Of a stretch of 22,700 bases of DNA, positions 7,042 through 15,714 are shown one piece after another. The stretch is from IMG/VR virus record IMGVR_UViG_3300020468_000080, positions 1-22,700 of that record; one strand, given 5' to 3'. The stretch is from a virus. The number at the start of each line of letters is the position of its first letter. Position 1 is the first letter of the stretch. Below the pieces are notes generated by a model. The model was not told the DNA's origin and did no database searches. It saw nothing but the letters and a program-made list of their open reading frames with translations. Position numbers and translations under genes: made by a program.

Positions 7042-7528
7042 ACAAGAACTGGTAAGACAAATAGAAGCTTATGGACTTAAACATAAGTTGGCCGAACTGG
7101 CTAGACGTGAGAAACAACGTAGGCCTTTTAGACATCTACCTAAACAATTTTCTAAGGGTATATTAATAGGCAACATAGCCATTGTGCCTAAGAAATACAC
7201 AGGCACCCGATATGTGTATGTGATTGCAGATATGATGGAAGCCAAAATATTGTATGAACAAGTAAGTTTAAAACAGAGTGCAATTATTATTGCACATCAT
7301 ATTGCTGAGAACAAACCTGCACCTCAACAAGTAATAGATTTTGATACACATTTCACCAGTAAATTGTTTGAAATACAAAGTTCAAAATCAATGATCAAAG
7401 CGGCAGAAAAAGAACACAATGATGTACAAGCAGAAATATATCAACAGCGTTTAGATGATGCACACCGTCTAGCAGACGAATACAAAGCGAAAATACAGGA
7501 TATTTTCCATTCGACCTTTGGAGGCTAG
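7025..7528 (+). CDS. Conserved phage protein, unknown
   Basis: A 167-residue protein. I chose the ATG at 7025 (MAIKNKQELV) over a TTG nine bases upstream. The N-terminal 45 residues are strongly basic (ELARREKQRRPFRHLPKQF), the middle (50-95) is predicted beta/alpha, and the last 55 residues form a charged helix. No catalytic motif is seen. It overlaps the previous gene by 17 nt. A late box for the next gene follows directly after its stop, making this the end of a translational unit. A virion or assembly role is plausible from context only. Confidence 0.6.
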   Translation: MAIKNKQELVRQIEAYGLKHKLAELARREKQRRPFRHLPKQFSKGILIGNIAIVPKKYTGTRYVYVIADMMEAKILYEQVSLKQSAIIIAHHIAENKPAPQQVIDFDTHFTSKLFEIQSSKSMIKAAEKEHNDVQAEIYQQRLDDAHRLADEYKAKIQDIFHSTFGG

Positions 7529-7530
7529 AT

Positions 7531-7538
7531 AATAAATA
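7531..7538 (+). promoter_or_regulatory. Late promoter box (AATAAATA)
   Basis: AATAAATA, 7 nt before the ATG at 7546, with no Shine-Dalgarno between. Near-leaderless geometry. Confidence 0.65.
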
Positions 7539-7545
7539 ACATAGT

Positions 7546-8550
7546 ATGAACAGTTTAGAACTTACAAAACCAATTACAACAGAATCATTATTATCAGAGT
7601 TTGAATCAAGATTTAATCAAACTATGGATCTATCCAAGTTTACTAAAGAAGACCTGGAAGACACTGCTAATCACATAAGAACAAAAATACATAATATTAC
7701 ACAAAACACACACTTTGGTGAAGAACTGCAAGATGACGGGTATCAAAAAAATCAAATGATGCTTGACATCGTTAATCAAGCCATTAAAGAAAGAGAACAG
7801 ACTAATGAAATCCTTCCAGCAGTAGGAGCCGCACTAGGTGGTGCCGCTAGAGTAGCAGGTGGAGCGTTAGCTAGAGGTGCAGGTGCAGTAGCAAAAGGAG
7901 TGGGCCGAGGTGTTGGTGCTATGGCTAAAAGTGCAGGCAAAGCCGCAGGCACGGCAATTGGTGGAGCAGTGAAGGACAAAATTATTGATCCAGTAGTAGA
8001 CAAATTAGAAAAGGGTATGAACCTAACACCTGATGAAAAAAAAATTGCAGGCCAAGTAATAAAAGGTGAGTCAGTGAAAGAAGGTGTAGAAGAACAATCA
8101 GAATTAATATTAGCGGCCAAGGACATGATGGACAAAGTCACAGGTTACTTGGAAGATCTAGCATCAATGAAAACAGAAGGTATGCTAGAACTAGCAGACA
8201 GAATCAGAGACGAAATGGGTGCAGACAAAGCAGATGCATTCCTACAAAAAATCCAACCAGCGATTGAACAGGCAGAAGCAACTTTGACGACAACTAGACA
8301 AGAACTAGACAACGGTGTAAGAATATTGACCGGAGAAGAAGTTGCATCAGACCCTATGGGTGCCGATGACACGATGAACATGGATACAGATCTAGACTCA
8401 CTGGACTCAGAAGCGGGAGAAGAGGACGATGAGTTTGGAGCCTCTGATGCAGAAGCAGGTGGCACAGAACCTGAAGGCAGAGAACAAAGAGAATCACGAG
8501 AAGTATTTGAAACTTCAAACAGAATTTACGGCAAACTAGCAGGAAAATAG
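7546..8550 (+). CDS. Putative virion structural protein with Gly/Ala zipper region
   Basis: A 334-residue protein in three parts: a charged N-terminal helical region (1-88); a striking Gly/Ala-rich stretch (about 90-145) with many GxxxG/AxxxG spacings and regularly placed Arg/Lys; and a C-terminal region (165-334) of acidic helices with a very acidic, Gly/Ser-rich segment (about 270-310). The middle looks like a glycine-zipper amphipathic or membrane-inserting helix. The acidic end recalls phage head-core or internal proteins. Large T4-like marine phages often carry such structural proteins. Late promotion fits. Ejected internal protein, pore-forming component and scaffold are all open; no enzyme motif is seen. 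Confidence 0.65.
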   Translation: MNSLELTKPITTESLLSEFESRFNQTMDLSKFTKEDLEDTANHIRTKIHNITQNTHFGEELQDDGYQKNQMMLDIVNQAIKEREQTNEILPAVGAALGGAARVAGGALARGAGAVAKGVGRGVGAMAKSAGKAAGTAIGGAVKDKIIDPVVDKLEKGMNLTPDEKKIAGQVIKGESVKEGVEEQSELILAAKDMMDKVTGYLEDLASMKTEGMLELADRIRDEMGADKADAFLQKIQPAIEQAEATLTTTRQELDNGVRILTGEEVASDPMGADDTMNMDTDLDSLDSEAGEEDDEFGASDAEAGGTEPEGREQRESREVFETSNRIYGKLAGK

Positions 8551-8554
8551 TCCT

Positions 8555-8905
8555 GTGAGATTTTACGAATTTCAAAACAAAGATTTAGAATCAGCATTAG
8601 TAAACACTTTGTTGAATATGCAAGGTGATGCCAATGAAAAAGACAAAGCAACTGAAATAAGTTTTGATGCTGTGAAAAGCATTATGAACAACACAGGCTA
8701 TCCTGCATTCAATTACGATGTGTTTAAAAGTATGTATGATACTGGTAATACTTTAAAAAATGTTGTTGCAGATTTTAATCAAGAAAAAATTGTAATAAAG
8801 ACAGACAAAGAAGCAGAAGACGATCCAGAAATGGATTTTGACAATCAAGGTTCTACAGATAAAGTCAAGCAGATGGCCAAGTCTGCAATGAACCGTAGAA
8901 AATAA
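8555..8905 (+). CDS. Small conserved phage protein (MRFYEF start)
   Basis: A 116-residue acidic protein with a GTG start 4 nt after the previous stop, probably coupled to it. The N-terminal MRFYEF is a signature I associate with small proteins of marine T4-like phages. The body has two amphipathic helices (10-45 and 50-75), an acidic patch (88-98, KEAEDDPEMDF) and a basic C-terminus. No Cys or membrane segment. Function unknown. It may work with the Gly/Ala-rich protein encoded immediately upstream. Confidence 0.6.
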   Translation: MRFYEFQNKDLESALVNTLLNMQGDANEKDKATEISFDAVKSIMNNTGYPAFNYDVFKSMYDTGNTLKNVVADFNQEKIVIKTDKEAEDDPEMDFDNQGSTDKVKQMAKSAMNRRK

Positions 8906-8906
8906 A

Positions 8907-8914
8907 CCTAAATA
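8907..8914 (+). promoter_or_regulatory. Late promoter box (CCTAAATA)
   Basis: CCTAAATA, 13 nt before the ATG at 8928. A weaker match than the others (six of eight) but the same TAAATA core and similar position. Confidence 0.45.
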
Positions 8915-8927
8915 ATTATACAACATC

Positions 8928-10217
8928 ATGAGCAAGACCTACTGTGCGAAACTCTGGAATCATCAATACATTCATATGAGTGGTAGTTTTAGATATTGCT
9001 GTGCCACAATGCACGACATTGTAGATAAAAAAAATAACCGTATCAACATTAATAATTCAAATCTAAAAAACACCTGGAACTCAAATGATGTCAAACAGAC
9101 AAGATTAAAAATGATGCGTGGCGAAAACGTAGATGCCTGTGTGAAATGTGTTGAACAAGAATCAAGAGGTTACACTTCAATGCGTGAAACACAAGACATG
9201 CAGAAAAATTTTGCACTAACAAAACACGACGGGTCGGTAGATATCATGCCTACTTCGATGGAATTACACTTTGGCAATCTTTGTAATCTAAAATGTAAGA
9301 TGTGTGGTCAACAATACTCTAATCAAATTGGTAAAGAACTATTGGAGATAGGCAAAACCAATAAAGACTTCTTGCAATGGGTTACCAAAGAAAGTGGAAA
9401 TGTTAATATTTGGACAAACAATTTGTCTGTAGAATACAAATGGTTTCAAAATAAAAAAATAAAAAATAAACTTTTTGCCTATATAGCAGAGCATATTACT
9501 AGCCTTGTAGTAATTGGCGGTGAGCCTACTGTGATTCCAGAGTTCTGGGAGTTGTTTGAATATCTTGAACAAAAAAATACCTTGAAAAAATTAAGTGTAA
9601 CACTGACAACCAATCTTACAAATGTAAATCCTAAATTGACCAATTGGCTACCTAAACTCAAAAGCTGGACTATATGGGCCAGTGTTGACGGATTAGACAA
9701 GCGTACTGAATACATTAGATACCCTAGCAACTTCAAAAAAGTCTGTGAAAATTTAAACTTCTATAAAAATATATTAGGAGACAACGGAGCAATTACTTTA
9801 AGTCCTGCAATACAACTATTGAACATTGATCAACTTGATGATATAATCAAATGGTGGATAGAATTTAGTGACGGCACACTTGGTGGCAAATTTAATATCT
9901 CCTGGATGGCGCAGGTACAATACCCAACAATTTGTAACTATGACATACTGCCAAAACAATACAAGGAACAGATTGCAAACAAGTTAGAATTATCAAAAGA
10001 CCAATTCAAAAATATTGCTACGGTGGCACCGTTCTATGAAAATCAAATTAAAAATTTAAGATTAAACAATATGTCAACGGAAAAGAAAACGCATTTCCAA
10101 CAAGCGTTTATAAGATATAATGATATGCAAGATAAACACAGAGGAAAAACAACCTGGCGGCAGTTATTACCAAAATTAGAAGAGGCTTTACAAAGTCAAC
10201 AAACTAATATACAATAG
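8928..10217 (+). CDS. Radical SAM protein with extra N-terminal cysteines (twitch/SPASM-like)
   Basis: A 429-residue protein with the radical SAM signature CX3CX2C at C119, C123 and C126 (GNLCNLKCKMC) and the GGEP motif at residues 197-200 that contacts SAM methionine. Radical SAM enzymes use a 4Fe-4S cluster to cleave SAM into a 5'-deoxyadenosyl radical. Additional cysteines upstream (C6, C24, C25, C71, C74) are placed as in phage twitch-domain radical SAM proteins and could hold a second Fe-S cluster, as in SPASM/twitch peptide-modifying enzymes. Substrate is unknown. The preceding late promoter box and flanking virion-type genes hint at modification of a phage protein. The family call is firm; the reaction is not. 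Confidence 0.88.
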   Translation: MSKTYCAKLWNHQYIHMSGSFRYCCATMHDIVDKKNNRININNSNLKNTWNSNDVKQTRLKMMRGENVDACVKCVEQESRGYTSMRETQDMQKNFALTKHDGSVDIMPTSMELHFGNLCNLKCKMCGQQYSNQIGKELLEIGKTNKDFLQWVTKESGNVNIWTNNLSVEYKWFQNKKIKNKLFAYIAEHITSLVVIGGEPTVIPEFWELFEYLEQKNTLKKLSVTLTTNLTNVNPKLTNWLPKLKSWTIWASVDGLDKRTEYIRYPSNFKKVCENLNFYKNILGDNGAITLSPAIQLLNIDQLDDIIKWWIEFSDGTLGGKFNISWMAQVQYPTICNYDILPKQYKEQIANKLELSKDQFKNIATVAPFYENQIKNLRLNNMSTEKKTHFQQAFIRYNDMQDKHRGKTTWRQLLPKLEEALQSQQTNIQ

Positions 10218-10221
10218 TACA

Positions 10222-10926
10222 ATGAAAATATCTGAAGATGTCTTAAAACACAAAGGCATCGCATACATTCAAAAATATCCATATAGTGAATTGTCTAAAG
10301 TTTCTAAAAATGGCAAAAGACATTATGCCACTCCAGACGGCCGTCAGGTACCAAGTGTGACAACAGTGTTATCGGCAACAAAAGATATGACGCATCTACA
10401 CGCATGGCGTAAAAGAATTGGTGCAGAAAAAGCGGCTCAAATTACACAAGAGTCAGCAAACATTGGAACAGTGATGCACTCGTCGCTAGAAAAACATGTG
10501 AAAGGTGAAGCTAGAAAGCCAGGGTCAAATCTTATACATCAGAAAGCACATAAAATGGCTAATGTTATTATAGACAATGGCCTAAAAGATGTGAGTGAGG
10601 TTTGGGGATCTGAAGTTTCGTTACATTATCCTGAACTGTACGCAGGCACCACAGATTTAGTTGGCGTATATAAAGGTGCTCCTGCAATAATGGATTTCAA
10701 ACAGGCTAGAAAATTAAAGAAAAAGGAATGGGTTGAAGACTACTATCTTCAGTTGGTTGCATACGCAGAAGCACACAACAAAACCTATGACACGCAGATA
10801 AAGACAGGAAGAATCTTTATATGCACACAAAACAATCAGTTTCAAACATTTGATATAGACAACTACGACCAATGGGTAGGCAAATGGTATGCTAAATTGG
10901 AACAATACTACAAGTCTATTCTCTAA
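10222..10926 (+). CDS. PD-(D/E)XK family exonuclease
   Basis: A 234-residue nuclease of the RecB/Cas4-like PD-(D/E)XK superfamily. Expected landmarks are in order: GTVMHSSLEKHV (82-93, motif I with H86), a Glu strand (E131), YAGTTDLVGVY with D145, the catalytic IMDFK with D158 and K160, and YYLQLVAYAEAH (174-185) containing the conserved Gln/Tyr helix (Q177). Family members act as DNA exonucleases in recombination, replication or genome processing. It lacks the Fe-S cysteine set of true Cas4, so a plain RecB-like nuclease is more likely. It starts 5 nt after the radical SAM gene and is probably co-transcribed with it. Confidence 0.85.
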   Translation: MKISEDVLKHKGIAYIQKYPYSELSKVSKNGKRHYATPDGRQVPSVTTVLSATKDMTHLHAWRKRIGAEKAAQITQESANIGTVMHSSLEKHVKGEARKPGSNLIHQKAHKMANVIIDNGLKDVSEVWGSEVSLHYPELYAGTTDLVGVYKGAPAIMDFKQARKLKKKEWVEDYYLQLVAYAEAHNKTYDTQIKTGRIFICTQNNQFQTFDIDNYDQWVGKWYAKLEQYYKSIL

Positions 10927-10932
10927 TAAATA
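10925..10932 (+). promoter_or_regulatory. Late promoter box (AATAAATA)
   Basis: AATAAATA overlapping the stop codon of the nuclease gene and ending 8 nt before the tail fibre ATG at 10941, with no Shine-Dalgarno. Confidence 0.65.
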
Positions 10933-10940
10933 ACTGCAAT

Positions 10941-12572
10941 ATGCCTATAGTTCAGATATCTAGAATACAACACAGACGCGGTTTAAAGACTGATTTACCA
11001 CAGTTAGCGGCTGGAGAATTAGGCTGGTCGATTGATGACCAAAAGTTATACATAGGAAATGGTACTGTCGCAGACGGTGCACCTGCTGTAGGAAATACAG
11101 AAATTATGACTGCAGGCAGTTCCGCATTTACAACAGCATTATCATACGTCTACAAAGGATACCTTGGAGATTCGACACCAATAGTAACAGGAGCATCTGG
11201 AGATGTATCGAGAACCATACAGGAAGTTTTAGATGACCATGTATCAGTAAAAGCGTTTGATGCTAAAGGAGATAATTCAACAGATGATACAGCGGCTATA
11301 CAACGAGCATTAGACGAACTGTACTCAGACAGCACAGATCAAGACGATGTTAGAGCCAGAAGAGTATTATTTTTTCCTGCTGGTATATACAAAACTACTT
11401 CAGCTTTGACCATCCCGCCTTTTGCACATCTAGTTGGAGAAGGACTAGACAAAACAATTATTAGTAACACAGGAAACAGTGCAATTGCTGTAACAGAAGA
11501 TGATGACGGAAATGGCTTTGGAAGTATTGGTGCTTCTAGTGCGACAACTCCTACACAAATACAGCTTGCAAATTTGACTTTCAAAACAAATTCACCACTA
11601 GGTGGTTTATCAATTGATTGTGCTAACAAAGTTTATATTAATCAATGTAAATTTTTAGGACCTTTTGATGCAGACTCTAGTAAAACAGATACGTCTGGTG
11701 ACAAAGGAATTACTGTGCGATCACAATCTGGTCTTGCTTGTTCTAACATTGTGTTTAACCAATGTCAATTTGAAGGATTTGCTAGACTTATAGATTTAAG
11801 TTACAATGTAACAAATGTTAGATTTACAAACTGTGATTTTAGTAAAGCATACTATGGTGCGATTATTGGAGAACAAATGGATGGGTCAACCACAGGCTTT
11901 GATGTTGGTCCAAGAGATGTGCAGTTTCTAAGTTCCCAATGGTCAAACATTAGTAGACAAGCTATTTTGGTTGCACCTAAAACTGGGTCAACAGACAACA
12001 TTGGACCTCGTAACATTATCAGTTATGGAAATTATTATGCAAAAGATATTGCTAACAATTTTGAAGGTACAGGATCAATTAATGAAGTTCCTGTAATACA
12101 ATTTGACAACGACGAATGTACATCTATATTAGACTTTTTTGAAAGAACAGATCAAAGAGATACAAATTTTGCAGATTCAACTGCTCCTTCAAATGCACCG
12201 CCAGAAGTGCAAGGTATAGGCTTACACACAAAAGCAGTAAAACAGATTACACTATCAGACAACACATCGACGGCCACCGATACAGGAATATATCTTCCTG
12301 GCTTTAACGATAAAGGTGTCAAAATTACTTACAAAATAGATAGAGGCACAACATACAGAACTGGAGTGTTTACTATCAGTGCCGCTGGCGAATTTTGTTC
12401 CTTCAATGATGAGTTTGAAGAAAGTAACGGAACTGTTGGTGTAACTTTATCTGCCAAAACTTCTGATGGTGACTCAACTGCTGGTAACGATACTATCAGA
12501 GTTCAATACACAACCACATCAGCATCTAGCACAGATGCCACAATGGAATATCAAATACAAATACTAGTATAA
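10941..12572 (+). CDS. Tail fibre/tailspike with pectate-lyase-like beta-helix
   Basis: A 543-residue virion protein. The first 60 residues carry the common phage fibre start: an HRRG motif, DLPQLAAGELGWSIDD, then LYIGNG, resembling the N-terminal domain of Mtd-type fibres. VKAFDAKGDNSTDDTAAIQ (about 102-120) is the hallmark of the pectate-lyase-3 superfamily seen in tailspikes. Residues 150-400 show repeated beta-strand/turn units expected of a right-handed parallel beta-helix with Asn ladders. The C-terminus (430-543) is Ser/Thr/Asp-rich and could be a trimerisation or receptor-binding tip. It likely binds or degrades host surface polysaccharide. Enzymatic activity is not certain. Confidence 0.85.
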   Translation: MPIVQISRIQHRRGLKTDLPQLAAGELGWSIDDQKLYIGNGTVADGAPAVGNTEIMTAGSSAFTTALSYVYKGYLGDSTPIVTGASGDVSRTIQEVLDDHVSVKAFDAKGDNSTDDTAAIQRALDELYSDSTDQDDVRARRVLFFPAGIYKTTSALTIPPFAHLVGEGLDKTIISNTGNSAIAVTEDDDGNGFGSIGASSATTPTQIQLANLTFKTNSPLGGLSIDCANKVYINQCKFLGPFDADSSKTDTSGDKGITVRSQSGLACSNIVFNQCQFEGFARLIDLSYNVTNVRFTNCDFSKAYYGAIIGEQMDGSTTGFDVGPRDVQFLSSQWSNISRQAILVAPKTGSTDNIGPRNIISYGNYYAKDIANNFEGTGSINEVPVIQFDNDECTSILDFFERTDQRDTNFADSTAPSNAPPEVQGIGLHTKAVKQITLSDNTSTATDTGIYLPGFNDKGVKITYKIDRGTTYRTGVFTISAAGEFCSFNDEFEESNGTVGVTLSAKTSDGDSTAGNDTIRVQYTTTSASSTDATMEYQIQILV

Positions 12573-12575
12573 ACA
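12568..12575 (+). promoter_or_regulatory. Possible late promoter box (TATAAACA)
   Basis: TATAAACA differs from the T4 late octamer at one position and ends 5 nt before the ATG at 12581, the same geometry as the other late boxes. Confidence 0.4.
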
Positions 12576-12580
12576 ACTTT

Positions 12581-13129
12581 ATGTTGTTGATAAATGATTT
12601 CAATCCTAGTGCAAATTTTCTACAAGCACTCGACTGTGAGACATTTTATACCACAGGATCTAAACAAAACAGCTTACAAGATATAACCCAACATATAATT
12701 GAATGTGTTACTATAAAGCAGGATATTCAATATGTTGTGATACCTCTTCCGTATGCACAATCTTTAAAGCTGGCCACTGTAGAAGAGAATGAAATAAGTG
12801 TTGAACAGAGCTGGCAAAAAATATTCTCACAGATAATCACTTTATCTTCTTTTTTAGACGCAAATAATGTAAAATATTTGATGTTTGATATGTGTAATAA
12901 TTTTGAATATCAACACATCAAAGGCCTGAAAGGATTTGAAAAATTAAAATTGATCAATGACAACAAAAATATCATTAATTTGTTTGAATTTTGTGGCAAT
13001 AAATTTATGTATGATCAATTACCAGCAGATGAGCAAAAGAATATAGACGCATATATGTGGCAACATCATCAAGACGAGTATAAGTCTCTTGAAAATTATC
13101 TAATAGACTACTTAAATCGCAAGTTGTGA
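12581..13129 (+). CDS. Unknown protein downstream of the tail fibre
   Basis: A 182-residue alpha/beta protein with hydrophobic strands at about residues 51-56 (IQYVVIPL) and 98-105 (VKYLMFDM), suggesting a Rossmann-like or SGNH-hydrolase-like core; no catalytic Ser/Asp/His set can be placed with confidence. Similar short genes follow fibre genes in marine T4-like phages, where they may be fibre chaperones or carbohydrate-active accessories. That is inference from position only. Cys at 19, 42, 107 and 138 show no metal pattern. Confidence 0.6.
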   Translation: MLLINDFNPSANFLQALDCETFYTTGSKQNSLQDITQHIIECVTIKQDIQYVVIPLPYAQSLKLATVEENEISVEQSWQKIFSQIITLSSFLDANNVKYLMFDMCNNFEYQHIKGLKGFEKLKLINDNKNIINLFEFCGNKFMYDQLPADEQKNIDAYMWQHHQDEYKSLENYLIDYLNRKL

Positions 13130-13141
13130 TAAATTAATTCG

Positions 13142-13170
13142 TAGACAAAAAAGTTTTTTTATCATAATAT
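13142..13170 (+). promoter_or_regulatory. Sigma70-type promoter upstream of nrdA (distal)
   Basis: TAGACA (13142-13147), 17-nt spacer, TAATAT (13165-13170). The spacer contains an A6-G-T7 tract. It would give a leader of about 140 nt for nrdA. Confidence 0.5.
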
Positions 13171-13221
13171 TAGTATAAAATAAAAAAGCAAAACGACAAC
13201 CTTATTTTGTTCGAATGACAC

Positions 13222-13250
13222 ATGACAAAAAACAACAAATTCAATATAAA
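13222..13250 (+). promoter_or_regulatory. Sigma70-type promoter upstream of nrdA (proximal)
   Basis: ATGACA (13222-13227), 17-nt spacer, TATAAA (13245-13250). A GATAAATA at 13261-13268, partly resembling the late box, follows, so expression in more than one phase is possible. Confidence 0.55.
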
Positions 13251-13315
13251 CTTACATTTAGATAAATATGGATACACAAAAGACAAAAATCAAAACAAAA
13301 AATATTAAAGGTATA

Positions 13316-15700
13316 ATGACAACAACCAACTCGAGTACGATTAAAGTTCAAAAAAGAGATGGTAGGCAAGAGCCTTTAGATATCAACAAAATTCATTTCG
13401 TAGTTGAGGAGGCCTGTGAAGGTTTACCTGGAGTGTCAGCATCACAAATTGAGATGAATGCCAACATTCAATTCTATGATGGCATGACCACTAAGGACAT
13501 CCAAAATGTTTTGGTAAGATCTGCCAATGACCTAATAAGTTTAGATGCACCTAACTATCAATTTGCGGCGGCAAGATTGTTATCCTATGATGTTAGGAAA
13601 GAAGCACACGGACAATATGAATACATTCCTTTAGTAAAGTTAATTCTTAGAAATATTAGGCTAGGCGTTTATGATAAAGGTATTGTTGAAAAGTATTCTA
13701 AAACTGAATTAAAAAAATTAAACACATGGATCAAAAGAGATCGCGATTTAAATTTCACATATGCAGGACTTAGACAAGTTGTAGACAAATATCTTGTGCA
13801 GGACAGAAGCTCAGGACAAATCTATGAAACTCCACAAGATATGTATATGATGATTGCGGCAACTTTGTTTGCTGATTACCCAACTAAAACAAGGATGACT
13901 TATGTTAAAAAATATTATGATGCAATCAGTATGTTCAAGATCAACATACCAACGCCTGTTATGTCTGGTGTTAGGACTCCTATTCGCCAGTTTGCTAGTT
14001 GTGTGCTCGTTGACAGTGACGACACTCTACCTAGTATTTTCTCTAGTGATATGGCCATTGGGTTATATGTTGCTAGGCGTGCTGGAATTGGTATCAACGC
14101 AGGCCGCATCCGCGGGATTAATTCAAAAATAAGAGGCGGCGAAGTACAACACACAGGTGTGGTTCCTTTTCTTAAAAAGTTTGAATCCACTGTGAGATGT
14201 TGTACACAGAATGGTGTACGTGGCGGTAACGCAACTGTACACTTTCCTATTTGGCATCCTGAGATTGAAGACATATTAGTTTTAAAAAATAATAAAGGCA
14301 CAGAAGACAACAGAGTAAGACGTATGGATTATTCTATACAGATATCTAAATTGTTTTATGAAAGATTTATGAATGAAGAACAGATTAGTTTGATATCTCC
14401 ACATATGGCTCCTGGTTTGTACGACGCTTTTGGCACAACAGATTTTGATGATTTGTATCTAAAATACGAACAAGACAAAACTATTCCAAAGAAAAAAGTA
14501 TCAGCTCAAGATTTGTTTTTTGACTTACTAAAAGAGAGAGCAGAAACAGGACGTATCTATATTATGAATATAGATCATGCAAATTCACACAGCAGTTTCA
14601 AAGACAAAGTTTCTATGTCAAACTTGTGCCAAGAAATTACATTACCCACGACTCCTATTCAACACATTGATGATGAACAAGGAGAAATAGCACTTTGTAT
14701 TCTTTCCGCGGTTAACGTGGGTACACTAAAAGATGTCACAGAATTAGAAAACTTATGTGATCTTAGTGTACGAGCACTAGATCAAATAATAGACTATCAA
14801 GATTATCCTGTAAGAGCCGCTGAAGTTTCAACTAAATCAAGACGTAGTTTGGGTATTGGTTACATTGGACTTGCACATTATCTTGCCAAGAATGGAGTTA
14901 AATATTCAGATCCAAAGGCTTGGGAACTTGTTGACAGATTATCTGAAGCGTTTCAATATCATTTGCTTAGAGCAAGTTGCACATTGGCTGAAGAAAAAGG
15001 CAAGTGTGAAGGATTTGAAAGAACCAAATACGCAGATGGTTTGTTACCAATAGATCATTACAAAAAAGAAGTAGACGAAATAGTAGTTCACAAACAAAGA
15101 CAGGCTTGGGAAAGTTTAAGGAAAGATATTGCAAAGCATGGACTAAGACATTCAACATTATCAGCACAGATGCCTTCTGAAAGTTCTTCCGTTGTTAGTA
15201 ACGAGACCAACGGCATTGAGCCACCAAGAGCATTGTTATCAATCAAGAAAAGTAAAAAAGGACCTTTGAAACAGATAGTACCAGGCTTTCCTAAACTAAA
15301 AAACGATTATACTTTGTTGTGGGATATGCCAAGCAATGAAGGTTACATCAATGTTGTTGCAATGATGCAGAAGTATTTTGATCAAGCCATATCAGGTAAT
15401 TGGAGTTACAACCCACTACAACACGAAAATAACGAAGTGCCTCTGTCAGCAATGGCTCAGGACATGTTGACTACTTACAAGTATGGTTGGAAAACAAGTT
15501 ACTATCAAAACACATATGATTTCAAAGGTGAAGAAGAGGAAGTACAACCAGCAGGTTTAAGTGCGGTAGTTGAAGATGACGAAGGTGAAGATGTTATATT
15601 AGAGCCTGAAAACACAACAGTTGTTAACGGTGTAAATGGTCATTCTAAGATAAGTACAACCGCAGACGACGAAGGCGAGTGTGAAGCCTGCACAATTTAA
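13316..15700 (+). CDS. nrdA: Ribonucleoside-diphosphate reductase class Ia, alpha subunit
   Basis: A 794-residue large subunit that reduces NDPs to dNDPs for phage DNA synthesis, acting with NrdB. An ATP-cone regulatory domain is visible at the N-terminus (IKVQKRDGRQEPLDINKIH). The catalytic set falls almost exactly on E. coli numbering: C229 (C225 in E. coli), N436/C438/E440 (in NLCQEI) and C461. The tyrosine pair of the radical pathway is present (SYYQNTY) and the C-terminus ends in the redox pair CEAC before TI. An in-frame ATG at 13268 exists, but 13316 has a Shine-Dalgarno (AAAGG) and gives the canonical N-terminus. The acidic 60-residue linker before the C-terminal cysteines is long. 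Confidence 0.97.
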   Translation: MTTTNSSTIKVQKRDGRQEPLDINKIHFVVEEACEGLPGVSASQIEMNANIQFYDGMTTKDIQNVLVRSANDLISLDAPNYQFAAARLLSYDVRKEAHGQYEYIPLVKLILRNIRLGVYDKGIVEKYSKTELKKLNTWIKRDRDLNFTYAGLRQVVDKYLVQDRSSGQIYETPQDMYMMIAATLFADYPTKTRMTYVKKYYDAISMFKINIPTPVMSGVRTPIRQFASCVLVDSDDTLPSIFSSDMAIGLYVARRAGIGINAGRIRGINSKIRGGEVQHTGVVPFLKKFESTVRCCTQNGVRGGNATVHFPIWHPEIEDILVLKNNKGTEDNRVRRMDYSIQISKLFYERFMNEEQISLISPHMAPGLYDAFGTTDFDDLYLKYEQDKTIPKKKVSAQDLFFDLLKERAETGRIYIMNIDHANSHSSFKDKVSMSNLCQEITLPTTPIQHIDDEQGEIALCILSAVNVGTLKDVTELENLCDLSVRALDQIIDYQDYPVRAAEVSTKSRRSLGIGYIGLAHYLAKNGVKYSDPKAWELVDRLSEAFQYHLLRASCTLAEEKGKCEGFERTKYADGLLPIDHYKKEVDEIVVHKQRQAWESLRKDIAKHGLRHSTLSAQMPSESSSVVSNETNGIEPPRALLSIKKSKKGPLKQIVPGFPKLKNDYTLLWDMPSNEGYINVVAMMQKYFDQAISGNWSYNPLQHENNEVPLSAMAQDMLTTYKYGWKTSYYQNTYDFKGEEEEVQPAGLSAVVEDDEGEDVILEPENTTVVNGVNGHSKISTTADDEGECEACTI

Positions 15701-15714
15701 CAATAGAAAAGAAT

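Noticed and set aside
13148-13161. A6-G-T7 tract as a terminator after the gene at 12581
   Set aside because: The stem would be A-T only with no loop, and it sits inside the spacer of a plausible promoter.
13268-13316. Upstream ATG for nrdA at 13268 adding 16 Lys/Thr-rich residues
   Set aside because: It lies too close to the predicted TSS (about 13257) and overlaps a GATAAATA box. The ATG at 13316 has a Shine-Dalgarno and gives catalytic residues on canonical NrdA numbering.
13915-14310. Long minus-strand frame inside nrdA (and similar ones at 2763-3098, 7776-8141, 8145-8465, 16308-16694)
   Set aside because: Antisense shadows of strongly supported plus-strand genes, with no start signals or recognisable protein features.
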